The notes: generated from the letters alone by a model not told the origin. A stretch of 64,000 bases of DNA from Saccharothrix obliqua (GCF_019375475.1 NZ_JAHXGQ010000002.1:620001-684000), one strand, 5' to 3'; numbered from the stretch's first letter, positions 32,051 through 40,839 are shown. Numbers and translations: made by a program.

Positions 32051-35000
32051 GCAACCCCTTGGTCGCGACGGCGAAAAGCGACACGACCGCGGTCACCGGC
32101 ATCGGCATCGCCGAGTCCGCGAACGACCTGGCGCAGGGCATCTCCGACGGCAGCTGGGTCGCGGCCGGGCTCGGCGGTGTCGGCGTCGGCCTGGAAGTCC
32201 TCTCGATGGTGCTCGACCCCGTCGGCACCGTCGCCTCCTACGGCGTGTCCTGGCTCATCGAACACGTGCAACCGCTGAAAGACGCGCTGGACTGGTTCGC
32301 CGGCGACCCACCGGTCATCCGCTCCTTCAGCGAAACCTGGTCCAACGTCGCCGCCGAGGTCACCCGCATCGCCCAGGAACTGGGCACCCAGGACGCACCG
32401 GGCTGGCAGGGCGCCGCCGCCGACGCCTACCGCGGCCACGCCACCCAGACCGCCGACGCCATCACCGGCGCGGGCACGCTCGCCGAAGGCGTCGGCACCG
32501 GCGTGATGATCATGGGCGAGGTCGTCGCCGCCGTCCGCGAACTCATCCGCGACCTCGTCGCCGAAGTCGTCGGCAAACTCATCACCTGGGCCCTGGAAGC
32601 CGTCGCCACCCTCGGCCTCGCCACCCCGCTCATCGTCGCCCAGGCGACCTCCACCATCGCCAAAGTCTGCAACCGCATCGCCGACCTCGTCCGCAAACTC
32701 GTCAAAACCATCGGCAACGTCACCCCCCGCATCCGCAAAGTCCTCGACAAACTCGGCGAAATCATGGAAAAGCTGGGCAAACTCGGCCGACGCGCCGACT
32801 CACCCGGCACCACCACCACGTCCAGCGCCCCGCACACCCCGAGGACCGACGTTCCGACCATCGGAGACGCCGACTCCCCCACGACGCCATCGAGCGCCGC
32901 CACCGACGTCACATCCCCATCAGGGACCACATCACCTTCCGGCACGACGTCCCCGAGCGGGACCTCGACCGATACCAGCCCCAACCGACCCGCGGACCCG
33001 AACGACACCAGGACACCGGAGTCCGAGCGCGTCTGCGAGAACGACCCGATCGACGTCGTCAGCGGCGAGATGGTCCTCGCCCACACCGATCTCGACCTAC
33101 CGGGCGTGCTGCCATTGGTGCTGGGCCGGACCCACGTGTCGTCCTACCGCGCAGGCCGCTCGTTCGGGCCGTCCTGGGCGTCCACACTGGACCAGCGGTT
33201 GGAGTTCGACGCGCGTGGTGTCTTGTTCCTCGCAGAGGACGCCATGGTGCTGGTCTACCCGGAGCCCACCGAGCACCCCGTGCTGCCGGTGGCGGGACCG
33301 CGGTGGCCGCTGTCGCGGGTTGGCCGAGGTTTCACGATCAGCCAGCGGGGCACCGGCCGCACGCTGTGGTTCGACGCCGATGGCCCGCTCGTGGCGGTGA
33401 CCGACCGCAACGGGAACCGGATCGACCTCGACCGCGACGCGACGGGGACCGTCACGTCGGTGCGGCACAGCGGCGGCTACCACGTCGACGTGCACAGCGA
33501 CCAAGGGCTGGTGACGGAACTGCGGCTGCGCGGCGCCGACGTCACCGTCGTCCGGTTCGGCTACAACGACACCAGGCTCACCGAGGTCGTCAACTCCTCC
33601 GGCAGACCGATGCGGTTCGACTACGACCACGCCGGCCGGATCACGCAGTGGACCGACCGCAACGGCGAGTGGTACCGCTACCACTACGACGCGCACGGCC
33701 GGTGTGTCGGCAACGAGGGTTCAGGCGGGTTCCTCGACGGCACGTTCGAATACGGTGACGGCACGACCCGGTTCACCGACGCGCTCGGCGCGACCACGAC
33801 GTACCGGTTCGACGACCGGCGACGCCTGACCGCCAGGACGGACCCGCTGGGCAACGTCGTCGTCCAGGAGTGGGACGAGTGCGACCGCTTGGTCACCCGT
33901 GTGGACGAACTCGGGCACACCACCCGCTTCGCCTACGACGAAGCGGGCAACCTGGTCACCACCACCCGACCCGACGGCACCCAGGCCATCGCCGAGTACG
34001 ACGAGCACGGCATGGTCACCACGTTCATCGCCCCCGACGGCGGGGTGTGGCGACAGCTCTTCGACGGACGCGGCAACCTGCTCGCCGAGACCAACCCGAC
34101 AGGGGCGGTCACCAGCTACACGTACGACGACCGTGGTCACCGACGCGGCGTCACCGACGCCCTCGGCGCGGTGCGGCGCATCGAGACCAACGGCGCGGGC
34201 ATCCCGATCGCGGTCACCGACGCGGCAGGCGCGACGACCCGGTACATCCGCGACGCGTTCGGCCGTGCCACGGCGGTGATCGACCCGCTCGGCGGGCGCA
34301 CCGAGTACGCCTGGACCGTCGAGGGCAAACCGCTGACCCGCACCCGCCCGGACGGTGCCACCGAGCGGTGGCGCTACGACGCCGAGGGCAACGAAGTCGA
34401 GCACGTCGACCCCTTGGGGCGGGTGCGCAGGGTCGTCACCACGCACTTCAACCTGCCGGCGGCCGAGGTCCGGCCCGACGGCAGCCGGATCGAGTTCGAC
34501 TACGACCGCACCCTGCGGCTGACCACCGTCACCAACGCCCTGGGGCTGGTCTGGCGCTACGAGTACGACCCGGCCGGCAACCTGGTACGGGAGACCGACT
34601 TCAACGGCCGCGTGCTGACCTACCGGCACGACGCGGCGGGCAGGCTCGTCGAACGCGTCAACGGCGCGGGCCAGACCGCCGGTTTCTCCCGCGATGCCTT
34701 GGGCAACATCGTCGAGCGGCGATGCGGCGATGCGGTGACCACCATCGAGTACGACGAACTCGGTCGGATCACTCGTGCCCGCAACGCCGACGCGGAGCTG
34801 TCCTACACCCGTGACCCGTTGGGCCGTGTGCTCGCCGAGACGATCAACGGGCGTGCTGTCGTCTCCTCGTACGACGCGCTCGGCAGGCGTGTGCGCAGGC
34901 ACACCCCGACTGGCGCGACCACCTCCTGGGAGTACGACGCCACCTCTCGGCCCACCCGGCTCTCGGCGGGTGGCCGGGTCATGGCGTTCGACTACGACGC

Positions 35001-36399
35001 GGCAGGCCACGAGATCAGCCGCTCGACCGGTGAACTGGTGCTCGGCCAGTCCTGGGACGCCAACCACCGGCTGATCGGGCAGGCGTTGCTCGCCGGCGGC
35101 CGGGAACTGGCGCACCGCCGGTACCACTACGAAGCCGACGACAACCTCGCCGCGGTCCGCGATTCGACCGGCTCGTCACGGAACTACCGCGTCGACCCCC
35201 TCGGCCGGGTCACCGGTGTCGACGGTCCCGGTTGGCGCGAGCGGTACGCCTACGACGCGGCGGGCAACGTCACCGCATCGGACACCACGCACGCGGGCAC
35301 CCTGGTGCGCACCGCGGGCGACGCCCGTTACGAGCACGACGCGCAGGGCCGCGTCGTGCTGCGACAGCGCAAGCGGCTGTCCCGCAAACCCGACACCTGG
35401 CACTACCGGTGGGACGCCGACGACCGCCTCGTCGCGGTCACCACACCGGACGGCACGAGGTGGTCCTACCGGTACGACCCGCTGGGCCGCCGCATCGCCA
35501 AGCTGCGCCTCGCTCCTGACGGGTCGGTCGCCGAACGCGTCGACTTCGCGTGGGACGGCTCGGTCCTGGCCGAACAAACCCACTCGGCCGGACATGCGAC
35601 GACCTGGGAGTTCGCCCCGGACAGTTTCCGGCCGCTCACCCAGACCGAACGCGCGCACACTGGCCAGGAGTGGGTCGACCAGCGCTTCTACGCCATCGTC
35701 ACCGACATCGTGGGCACGCCGACGGAACTGGTCGACGATCGCGGAACACTCGCCTGGCGGCAGGAGGCGACGCTGTGGGGACTGCCCACCGCCGACACGG
35801 GTTCCGCGGGCACGCCGCTGCGGTTCCCCGGCCAGTACCACGACGCTGAAACCGGGCTCCACTACAACTACCTCCGCTACTACGACCCGCTCGCCGCCCG
35901 CTACACCAGCCCCGACCCGCTGGGGCTGTTCGGCGGGCCGTCACCGCACGGGTACGTGCACAACCCCACCGGGTGGAGCGACGCGCTCGGCCTCACCGAG
36001 ACCAGCGACATCGAGTTCCTGGACCCCAACGACATCAACTTCTCCCAACGCAGCATCACGCAGAACGAATACGCGGAAGCAATGCGCAACGGCCAGTGGG
36101 ACTGGAGTCGATCACCGGTGCACGTCATGGAGATCGACGGTCAGCTCGTCAGCTACGATAACCGCCGCCTCGACGCCGCACGGGAGGCAGGCGTGCCCGT
36201 AGGTGTTCAGCGAGTCGACCCCAACGCCCCGCACCCCGAGTCGACCACCGGCAAGACGTGGGCCGAGAAGTTCCAGGAACGCTTCCGCGACCCGCGCAAC
36301 AGGCTCAACGGCGAGCCGGTTCCCAACACGGGCCTGGACGAACGACCGACCGCCCTGCCGCCGGGCTGTGGCGGACGACGGCGCAGGAGGCGCGGATGA
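32047..36399 (+). CDS. Rhs/YD-repeat polymorphic toxin with WXG-like N-terminus and C-terminal toxin domain
   Basis: The protein has 1450 residues. The N-terminal 255 residues form a helical WXG100/PPW-like module with GWQGAAADAYRGHA and a hydrophobic stretch. A Ser/Thr/Pro linker (about 255-325) leads to a DUF6531 opening (NDPIDVVSGEMVLAHTDLDLPG). Then come dozens of YD repeats (YDHAGRITQWTDRNG, YDAEGNEVEHVDPLG). The Rhs core closes with LRYYDPLAARYTSPDPLGL and GWSDALGL at about 1316. The last 134 residues are a distinct toxin: LDPNDINFSQRSITQNEYAEAM, then VHVMEIDGQLVSYDNRRLDAAREAG and TTGKTWAEKFQERFRDPRNR. The DNRRLDAA box resembles ParB/sulfiredoxin-type folds (inference). It is translationally coupled to its immunity gene. 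Confidence 0.93.
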   Translation: MSNPLVATAKSDTTAVTGIGIAESANDLAQGISDGSWVAAGLGGVGVGLEVLSMVLDPVGTVASYGVSWLIEHVQPLKDALDWFAGDPPVIRSFSETWSNVAAEVTRIAQELGTQDAPGWQGAAADAYRGHATQTADAITGAGTLAEGVGTGVMIMGEVVAAVRELIRDLVAEVVGKLITWALEAVATLGLATPLIVAQATSTIAKVCNRIADLVRKLVKTIGNVTPRIRKVLDKLGEIMEKLGKLGRRADSPGTTTTSSAPHTPRTDVPTIGDADSPTTPSSAATDVTSPSGTTSPSGTTSPSGTSTDTSPNRPADPNDTRTPESERVCENDPIDVVSGEMVLAHTDLDLPGVLPLVLGRTHVSSYRAGRSFGPSWASTLDQRLEFDARGVLFLAEDAMVLVYPEPTEHPVLPVAGPRWPLSRVGRGFTISQRGTGRTLWFDADGPLVAVTDRNGNRIDLDRDATGTVTSVRHSGGYHVDVHSDQGLVTELRLRGADVTVVRFGYNDTRLTEVVNSSGRPMRFDYDHAGRITQWTDRNGEWYRYHYDAHGRCVGNEGSGGFLDGTFEYGDGTTRFTDALGATTTYRFDDRRRLTARTDPLGNVVVQEWDECDRLVTRVDELGHTTRFAYDEAGNLVTTTRPDGTQAIAEYDEHGMVTTFIAPDGGVWRQLFDGRGNLLAETNPTGAVTSYTYDDRGHRRGVTDALGAVRRIETNGAGIPIAVTDAAGATTRYIRDAFGRATAVIDPLGGRTEYAWTVEGKPLTRTRPDGATERWRYDAEGNEVEHVDPLGRVRRVVTTHFNLPAAEVRPDGSRIEFDYDRTLRLTTVTNALGLVWRYEYDPAGNLVRETDFNGRVLTYRHDAAGRLVERVNGAGQTAGFSRDALGNIVERRCGDAVTTIEYDELGRITRARNADAELSYTRDPLGRVLAETINGRAVVSSYDALGRRVRRHTPTGATTSWEYDATSRPTRLSAGGRVMAFDYDAAGHEISRSTGELVLGQSWDANHRLIGQALLAGGRELAHRRYHYEADDNLAAVRDSTGSSRNYRVDPLGRVTGVDGPGWRERYAYDAAGNVTASDTTHAGTLVRTAGDARYEHDAQGRVVLRQRKRLSRKPDTWHYRWDADDRLVAVTTPDGTRWSYRYDPLGRRIAKLRLAPDGSVAERVDFAWDGSVLAEQTHSAGHATTWEFAPDSFRPLTQTERAHTGQEWVDQRFYAIVTDIVGTPTELVDDRGTLAWRQEATLWGLPTADTGSAGTPLRFPGQYHDAETGLHYNYLRYYDPLAARYTSPDPLGLFGGPSPHGYVHNPTGWSDALGLTETSDIEFLDPNDINFSQRSITQNEYAEAMRNGQWDWSRSPVHVMEIDGQLVSYDNRRLDAAREAGVPVGVQRVDPNAPHPESTTGKTWAEKFQERFRDPRNRLNGEPVPNTGLDERPTALPPGCGGRRRRRRG

Positions 36400-36818
36400 G
36401 CGACATCACCACCCTGTGGGCTTCCGCCCGTCTGCCCATCGAAGACGGCCTGTACTTCGCCGACGGCCGCTCCTACGCGGTCGAGGCCGACGAGCTTGGT
36501 CTACGCCTGGTCGAAGGCTTCGACCTGGGCGAACTCCTGGCCGAAGATCCCGAGTGGCTGACCTCGATCGACATCACGAGGGAGATCCGCGTTCCCGGCG
36601 GCTACGCGTGCGCCGGCGAGGGCTCGCACGGCTCGGAGGGCTTCTTCGCCCGGCTGGACGAGGACCGCACCCTGATCTGGGTCTGCTACCTGTCCGAGTC
36701 GAACCCGTTCGACGAACTCACCGTCGAGGCATCGAACCTCACCGCAACCTCAACGTCCAACCTGTCGATCACCCTCCCACTCGACAACCCGGACAAGGCG
36801 CTGTCGGCGGAGAGCTGA
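36396..36818 (+). CDS. Probable immunity protein for the Rhs toxin
   Basis: The protein has 140 residues, acidic and soluble. The ATG overlaps the stop of the toxin gene (ATGA), and GCAGGAGG within the toxin 3' end is its RBS. Features are LYFADGRSYAVEADELGLRLVEGFDLGELL, ACAGEGSHGSEGFFARLDEDRTLIWVCYL and ESNPFDEL. No named immunity family is recognised. Position, size and charge are standard for toxin-immunity pairs. A strong terminator follows at 36929. Confidence 0.75.
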   Translation: MSDITTLWASARLPIEDGLYFADGRSYAVEADELGLRLVEGFDLGELLAEDPEWLTSIDITREIRVPGGYACAGEGSHGSEGFFARLDEDRTLIWVCYLSESNPFDELTVEASNLTATSTSNLSITLPLDNPDKALSAES

Positions 36819-36928
36819 CCGCGACACCGCACCGGCAACGCGTCGGGCGTCGAGTGGCGAAGTGCGGTGCGTGCCATGAAGTCCTTCCGCCCGGAATTCG
36901 CCCGTATGACACATAGGTTCCGGCATCA

Positions 36929-36969
36929 CGGCTCGCCTCCCGATCCGGCCAAGATCGGGGGGCGAGCCG
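36929..36969. terminator. 17-bp stem terminator hairpin after the Rhs operon
   Basis: CGGCTCGCCTCCCGATC (36929-36945) pairs with 36953-36969 over 17 positions with one T-G wobble, around a seven-base loop. It lies between the convergent immunity gene and the 36980 gene, and can stop both. Confidence 0.8.
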
Positions 36970-36979
36970 GTTCAGGCGA

Positions 36980-37714
36980 TCACGACCGGAGGGTCTGTAC
37001 CGCCGCGAAGCGGTTCTTGACGTTGTCGGTGAGCCGCTTCAAGCCGAGCAGCTCCAGCACGGCGCGCCGCAACGCCTCCTCACCGGTGTTCCCGTCCCGT
37101 TCGGCGACGTGGTCGAGCAGCGCCGCCAGTTCGCTCGGGGGCACCTCCTCGAAGGACTGCGGCCCCAGGTGGCGCATAACGACAGGCAGCCGACACCGAC
37201 GACGAGTTCGAGTTCTTCGGCGTGCCCGGCCGCGGGTGACGTAAGCGGAGAACAAGTCGTTGTACACGTTGCGCGCCGGTCGATCGGCCCGCTTGCGCTC
37301 GGCCCACTCCGACCAGCGCGCCTCCCACTCGACGTGGGCGTCCCGAATCCCGGGAGCGTCGGCGCGCTGCTCATCTTCGCCGATCACCTGGCGCAGGCGA
37401 GGTGGCGTGCTCGGATCATCCCACGCCCCGTCCAGCCAGGACCGCAGTTCCGCCGCCGGCTCGGGCGGCTCCTCGTGCGCGATTCGCTCGACCGTGAGCA
37501 GGGCGGCATCGGGCTCCGGCGCGTCTTCCCGGTGCCCGGACCGGATGGCGGGGTGGTCCGGCAACTGCCCGAACCACAGCACCGAGTCGTAGCTGTCGGT
37601 GGTGCGGGGCGGGTTCGACTTGAGCTGCTGGCTCCGCGCGAGAAACTCAAAAAGCCGTACCGCTCGACCAACCGCCGCGTCCTGCGGATTCGGAGCAGCG
37701 CCGTTGTTCGCCAC
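36980..37714 (-). CDS. Chimeric remnant of a large DNA-helicase-like protein
   Basis: The frame gives 244 residues. Residues 1-155 (VGRAVRLFEFLARSQQLKSNPPRT, YDSVLWFGQLPDHPAI, WSEWAERKRADRPARNVYNDLFSAYVT) look like the N-terminus of big actinobacterial helicase or AAA proteins. The next 15 codons are unnatural (RGRARRRTRTRRR), whereas the neighbouring frame reads GHAEELELVVGVGCLSL there. The last 65 residues (FEEVPPSELAALLDHVAERDGN, LLGLKRLTDNVKN) resemble the C-terminal domain (DUF3320-like) of the same proteins. The likely origin is a large internal deletion plus a frameshift joining both ends. Family assignment is from memory. Confidence 0.5.
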   Translation of the reverse strand: MANNGAAPNPQDAAVGRAVRLFEFLARSQQLKSNPPRTTDSYDSVLWFGQLPDHPAIRSGHREDAPEPDAALLTVERIAHEEPPEPAAELRSWLDGAWDDPSTPPRLRQVIGEDEQRADAPGIRDAHVEWEARWSEWAERKRADRPARNVYNDLFSAYVTRGRARRRTRTRRRCRLPVVMRHLGPQSFEEVPPSELAALLDHVAERDGNTGEEALRRAVLELLGLKRLTDNVKNRFAAVQTLRS

Positions 37715-38711
37715 AGCCGTCCCCCCTTCTCACCACCGAACTGATCTTGCTGCTCATCGCCGGCGAGGCGCGCAGCGATACATCCGACACCACACCGTTA
37801 CGATGACACGCCGCACTTTGCGGACAGGCCACCTTGAGCGACAAGGCCACTCGGTTTGTGGGACCAGATCCGATCAACCTACGGAAACAGCCCTTCGACG
37901 TAGTGCAGATATGACCGAATGCCGCACTGGCACCCAGTTCTAGAATTTCGGAACAGTTAAACGCAAGCGGTAGCAGCCATGACAGAGCACCAATAGCAAC
38001 ATTCCAAGGGTAGTCAGACACGAGGCTGTTCCCCTGTCCAGGCAGGCGCGGCTCGAACCCTTCTGAGACGTAGGTGTCGGCGACATCTGCTGCCCACTTG
38101 CCGGTCGTGTTGTAGGTGGCTGGTGCGTTGATCGTCGTGGAAGCCGCGGCCCTGACGGCCACCACGGACGAACCGGAGGTCCGTGACACGGCGCTGCGTC
38201 TGAGAGCCCTGGCGTGGAACTCGATGAGGTCTGCGCGACCGAACTGGGCGCCGGAGTGACCATCTTGCACGTCGGGCGGATGGCGTACTACTCGGCAGGC
38301 TCTCGTTGGCCGACGAGGCGCGGGCGAAGTCACGCGACGCATTCGACAGCGAGAGGGCTGCAAGGTCGCTATGGTCGGCGACGGTGTCGACAACGCCCCG
38401 CGCTCGCCCAAGCCGAAGTCGCGCTGGTCGATGTCATACTGCGGCGGTCGCCCCGCCCATCGCAGTCCCCACCCCGTTTGCACGTCATCGTGCGGTCCGC
38501 CACGCCTGGTCTCCGTCCCGAGACTTTGACGAAACAGTGTCTGCGAGCGGCTCGCCGACAGGGGTTTCGCCCATGCGGCCAGCCGTTGCGCGCTGCCCGC
38601 GCTGAGGTTCAGCAGTTCCACGATTTCGGCGGCCGCGGGCGAGCGAGGCTGGTGCATCGGAGTACCGGTTCTGCAGGGCGGTCCGGCTCGATACCGTGAC
38701 CTCGCTCGTGG
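37715..38711. other. Gene-poor stretch with decayed sequence
   Basis: Nearly 1 kb without an intact gene. GC drops noticeably at 37890-38000. It contains a P-type ATPase relic (entered separately). On the minus strand at about 37960-38140 there is a plausible but unidentified fragment with GKWAADVADTYVSEGFEP and GALSWLLPLAF. The rest shows no coding character. Confidence 0.5.
38215..38436 (+). pseudogene. P-type ATPase hinge-domain relic
   Basis: Pieces of a P-type (heavy-metal type) ATPase appear in order but in different frames: GAGVTILHVGRMA, then LSLADEARAKSRDA, then GCKVAMVGDGVDNAP (38355-38400), then ALAQAEVALVDV. The parent motif is VAMVGDGVNDAPALAQADVG, the phosphatase/hinge signature. 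At least three frameshifts separate the blocks and no other part of the pump is present. Confidence 0.65.
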
Positions 38712-39695
38712 TCAGCCCTGTGCGATGACCACGCGGACCGGGAGTTCGGAGTCATCGGTGTTGATGTCCTGTTCGAACCCGGCGGGGTTGTCGATGCGCC
38801 GTCCGGGGTCGTAGACCACCGCAACGAGTGCGGCGACGTTCTCCTGCCGCCGGTACCCGAACATGTCGTCGACGAGCTGGCGCCGTATCTCCTTCGCGCT
38901 CAGCGAAGGGCGGGTCATCTTGGCCTCGATCGCTACCTTCTCCTGCCGCAGCACGAAGTCGATCCGGTAGGAGCCGCCCGCCCGGCGCGGTGTCGTCTCT
39001 TCCGCCTCGACGTCGTCGAAGTGCAATCGGAGTACCGCGTGGAGCACCCGTTGAAGGTCGTACTCGTCGTTGACCTCCAAGCCCGCCCTGTCGCGGTTGC
39101 CGCGTTCGAGGATGGCCAACGCCGCCGGCAACCTGCGGAACAGGCTCACGAGCTGCTCGGTGGTCCGGAGCAGGTCGGGATTGACTCCGAGCCGTCCCTT
39201 CGCCTCCAGCAGGAGACGGCGTTGTTCGCGCAGCGGCTCCTCGAAGCTCCGCTTGAACGCGTACTGCCAGCGACCGTGACCCTTGAGGAACCGGGGCATG
39301 GATTCGTACAGCACCCAGGGCTGTCGGGGATTTGCCACGAACTGCTTGATCCGCGGGCTGAGCGTCGGACGCGTGGAATCGTACTGGGCAGTGAACTTTT
39401 CGCGGAGATCGTCCGGCAGAGCCGCGAGTGCCGCCGAGTACCACACCGGGTAGCGCTCCTGAAGTTCACGCGCCGCTGCTTCGCCTTCCACCTCCTCCTC
39501 GTGCTGCGCCCGCCTACCCAGTTCGACCAGCCCCTCCGCCTGCCCCAAGAGCACGGCAAGGTTGTTGGCGCTGCGCGTGTGATCCAGCATGGCCAGATCG
39601 TAGGCTCCCGGTCTGACGGTCCGGTGGCGTCCACAACGCCCACACCACTGCTCCCAGCCATCCCGGACGATGTTGAGCACACGACAGGCGGACAC
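38712..39695 (-). CDS. Protein with C-terminal DpnII/MboI-type restriction endonuclease fold
   Basis: The protein has 327 residues. The C-terminal 110 residues follow the REase_DpnII-MboI pattern: LQRVLHAVLRLHFDDVEAEE, GGSYRIDFVLRQEKVAIEAKMTR (catalytic D and E-x-K), IRRQLVDDMFGYR and VVYDPGRRIDNPAGFEQDI. The central part is helical with LYESMPRFLKGHGRWQYAFKR. The N-terminus holds half a zinc ribbon (WCGRCGRHRTV); the matching CCSCH lies just upstream of the chosen GTG in the same frame but without a start codon. The real start is therefore uncertain, and a frameshift from an ATG at 39720 is possible. It is probably a stand-alone defence nuclease. Confidence 0.75.
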   Translation of the reverse strand: MSACRVLNIVRDGWEQWCGRCGRHRTVRPGAYDLAMLDHTRSANNLAVLLGQAEGLVELGRRAQHEEEVEGEAAARELQERYPVWYSAALAALPDDLREKFTAQYDSTRPTLSPRIKQFVANPRQPWVLYESMPRFLKGHGRWQYAFKRSFEEPLREQRRLLLEAKGRLGVNPDLLRTTEQLVSLFRRLPAALAILERGNRDRAGLEVNDEYDLQRVLHAVLRLHFDDVEAEETTPRRAGGSYRIDFVLRQEKVAIEAKMTRPSLSAKEIRRQLVDDMFGYRRQENVAALVAVVYDPGRRIDNPAGFEQDINTDDSELPVRVVIAQG

Positions 39696-39744
39696 GCGGT
39701 GACACGAACAGCAACGACATGATTGGCCCCGACGGGTTGTCCGT

Positions 39745-39999
39745 TCAGTTCGCCCTTGGAGATGCCACTGAGGCGATGTTCTCCTCCAATACGAGTTGGA
39801 CCCGGCCGTCTTCGAAGGTGACCACTTGCCGAAAGAGGGTCGGCCCTCCCGACCTGGCGCAGGTCTGCGTACAGGCAGAGTTCTCCCGTGCCGCACTCGA
39901 CTGTCGTGCGGACGGATAGGCGTGGTCGAGTGTGGCCAGGTCGAGGTCATGGTCGATCACGACTCGGCTCCCTACTTCCGTCAGGAACGCGGCGCGCAC
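39745..39999 (-). CDS. Small hypothetical protein upstream of the DpnII-fold gene
   Basis: The protein has 84 residues from a GTG at 39999. The sequence (VRAAFLTEVGSRVVIDHDLD, TLFRQVVTFEDGRVQLVLEENI) is protein-like with alternating strands, ending 25 bases before the ATG at 39720. There is no good RBS. It could be a regulator or antitoxin-like partner of the downstream nuclease, or the end of a decayed larger gene. Confidence 0.4.
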   Translation of the reverse strand: MRAAFLTEVGSRVVIDHDLDLATLDHAYPSARQSSAARENSACTQTCARSGGPTLFRQVVTFEDGRVQLVLEENIASVASPRAN

Positions 40000-40262
40000 G
40001 AGAAGTTCGTCAAGTGACTCCGAAACCCGATCCTTTACCGGCCGAGGGCGCGGCCGTTGTAGGCGACGCTCAAGAAACCCACAGGGGAACAGTTACGCGC
40101 GCGAATCGCACCGCTCTACGAAAAGATCGACCGAGACCGAGGGGTGCCGTCTGAACAGTCGCGCAGGAGCGCTGATGGGGCAGCGGCAGCGCGTTCGACC
40201 TGGTTCGCGCGGTGCGGCCACGTCCGACCTCGAACACACCCGCGATCGCCGCTCACCGACTC
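40000..40262. other. Short decayed interval
   Basis: The plus strand at about 40085-40180 reads TGEQLRARIAPLYEKIDRDRGV then PSEQSRRSADGA. This looks like a piece of a regulator or DNA-binding protein, but it lacks a start and breaks off. Nothing else is recognised. Confidence 0.3.
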
Positions 40263-40772
40263 TCACACCGCGACGCGTCGGTCCTGCGCCACCCAGGAGG
40301 TCCGACGCACCAGCCCGACCCACCACACCAGCGTCAACGCGATGATCGTCGGGTTCTTCACGAACAGCAGCACCGCTTTGTAGCCCTGCCGCGCCTCCTC
40401 GGGCAGCAGCCCGCCGACAACGCTTTCCGCCACCACGTCGAACACCAGGAACGCGACGCTCAACAGCACGCCCTGCCACACCAGGCTCCGCCAGTGTGCC
40501 GTCGCGAACGCCGTGAACCGACCCCACGTCGCCCTCCCCCCGCGCAGCGCGAGCCACCCGACGGCCAGCACGAGCCCGACCCGCACCGCCATGACGACGA
40601 TCTCCGACGCCGCCGCCCACCCACCGGGGATGCCCCAGTTCACGGCGACCAGCCGCTGCACGGACGGGACCAGTGACAACCCCACGATCAACGGCAGGTG
40701 CCGCAGGTAGAACCGCCACGTCCACCGCGGCACCTCCAGCGCCACCCTTAGCTCAGCGCCCCAGATCCCCAC
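40263..40772 (-). CDS. Four-helix membrane protein controlled by the adjacent MarR gene
   Basis: The protein has 169 residues from a GTG at 40772 with GGGGAGGG upstream. Hydrophobic segments are LPLIVGLSLVPSVQRLV, ASEIVVMAVRVGLVLAVGWLAL, LVWQGVLLSVAFLVFDVVAESVVGG and TIIALTLVWWVGLV. No family name is recognised, though the WRFYLRHLPLIVGLS opening is common in actinobacterial regulators of membrane stress. It is divergent from a MarR gene across a 67-base spacer with an operator-like palindrome. Confidence 0.75.
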   Translation of the reverse strand: MGIWGAELRVALEVPRWTWRFYLRHLPLIVGLSLVPSVQRLVAVNWGIPGGWAAASEIVVMAVRVGLVLAVGWLALRGGRATWGRFTAFATAHWRSLVWQGVLLSVAFLVFDVVAESVVGGLLPEEARQGYKAVLLFVKNPTIIALTLVWWVGLVRRTSWVAQDRRVAV

Positions 40773-40799
40773 GTTTCCCTCCCCAGTCGAACCTTTTAG

Positions 40800-40813
40800 T
40801 TCAGTGTACTGAA
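40800..40813. promoter_or_regulatory. MarR-type operator, perfect 6-2-6 palindrome
   Basis: TTCAGT-GT-ACTGAA lies in the divergent spacer between the four-helix membrane protein gene and the MarR gene. The sequence matches the TTCAGTxxACTGAA-like sites commonly seen beside actinobacterial MarR genes, and continues in TTTAGTTCAGTG. It overlaps both promoter regions, so it probably gives co-repression. Confidence 0.7.
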
Positions 40814-40839
40814 ATATCAGGCGAGGTAAAGTGCTTCCC

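Noticed and set aside
36980-37714. Accepting the 244-residue frame as a normal intact gene
   Set aside because: The junction is Arg-rich nonsense, the other frame reads well there, and the two ends resemble opposite termini of a much larger protein.
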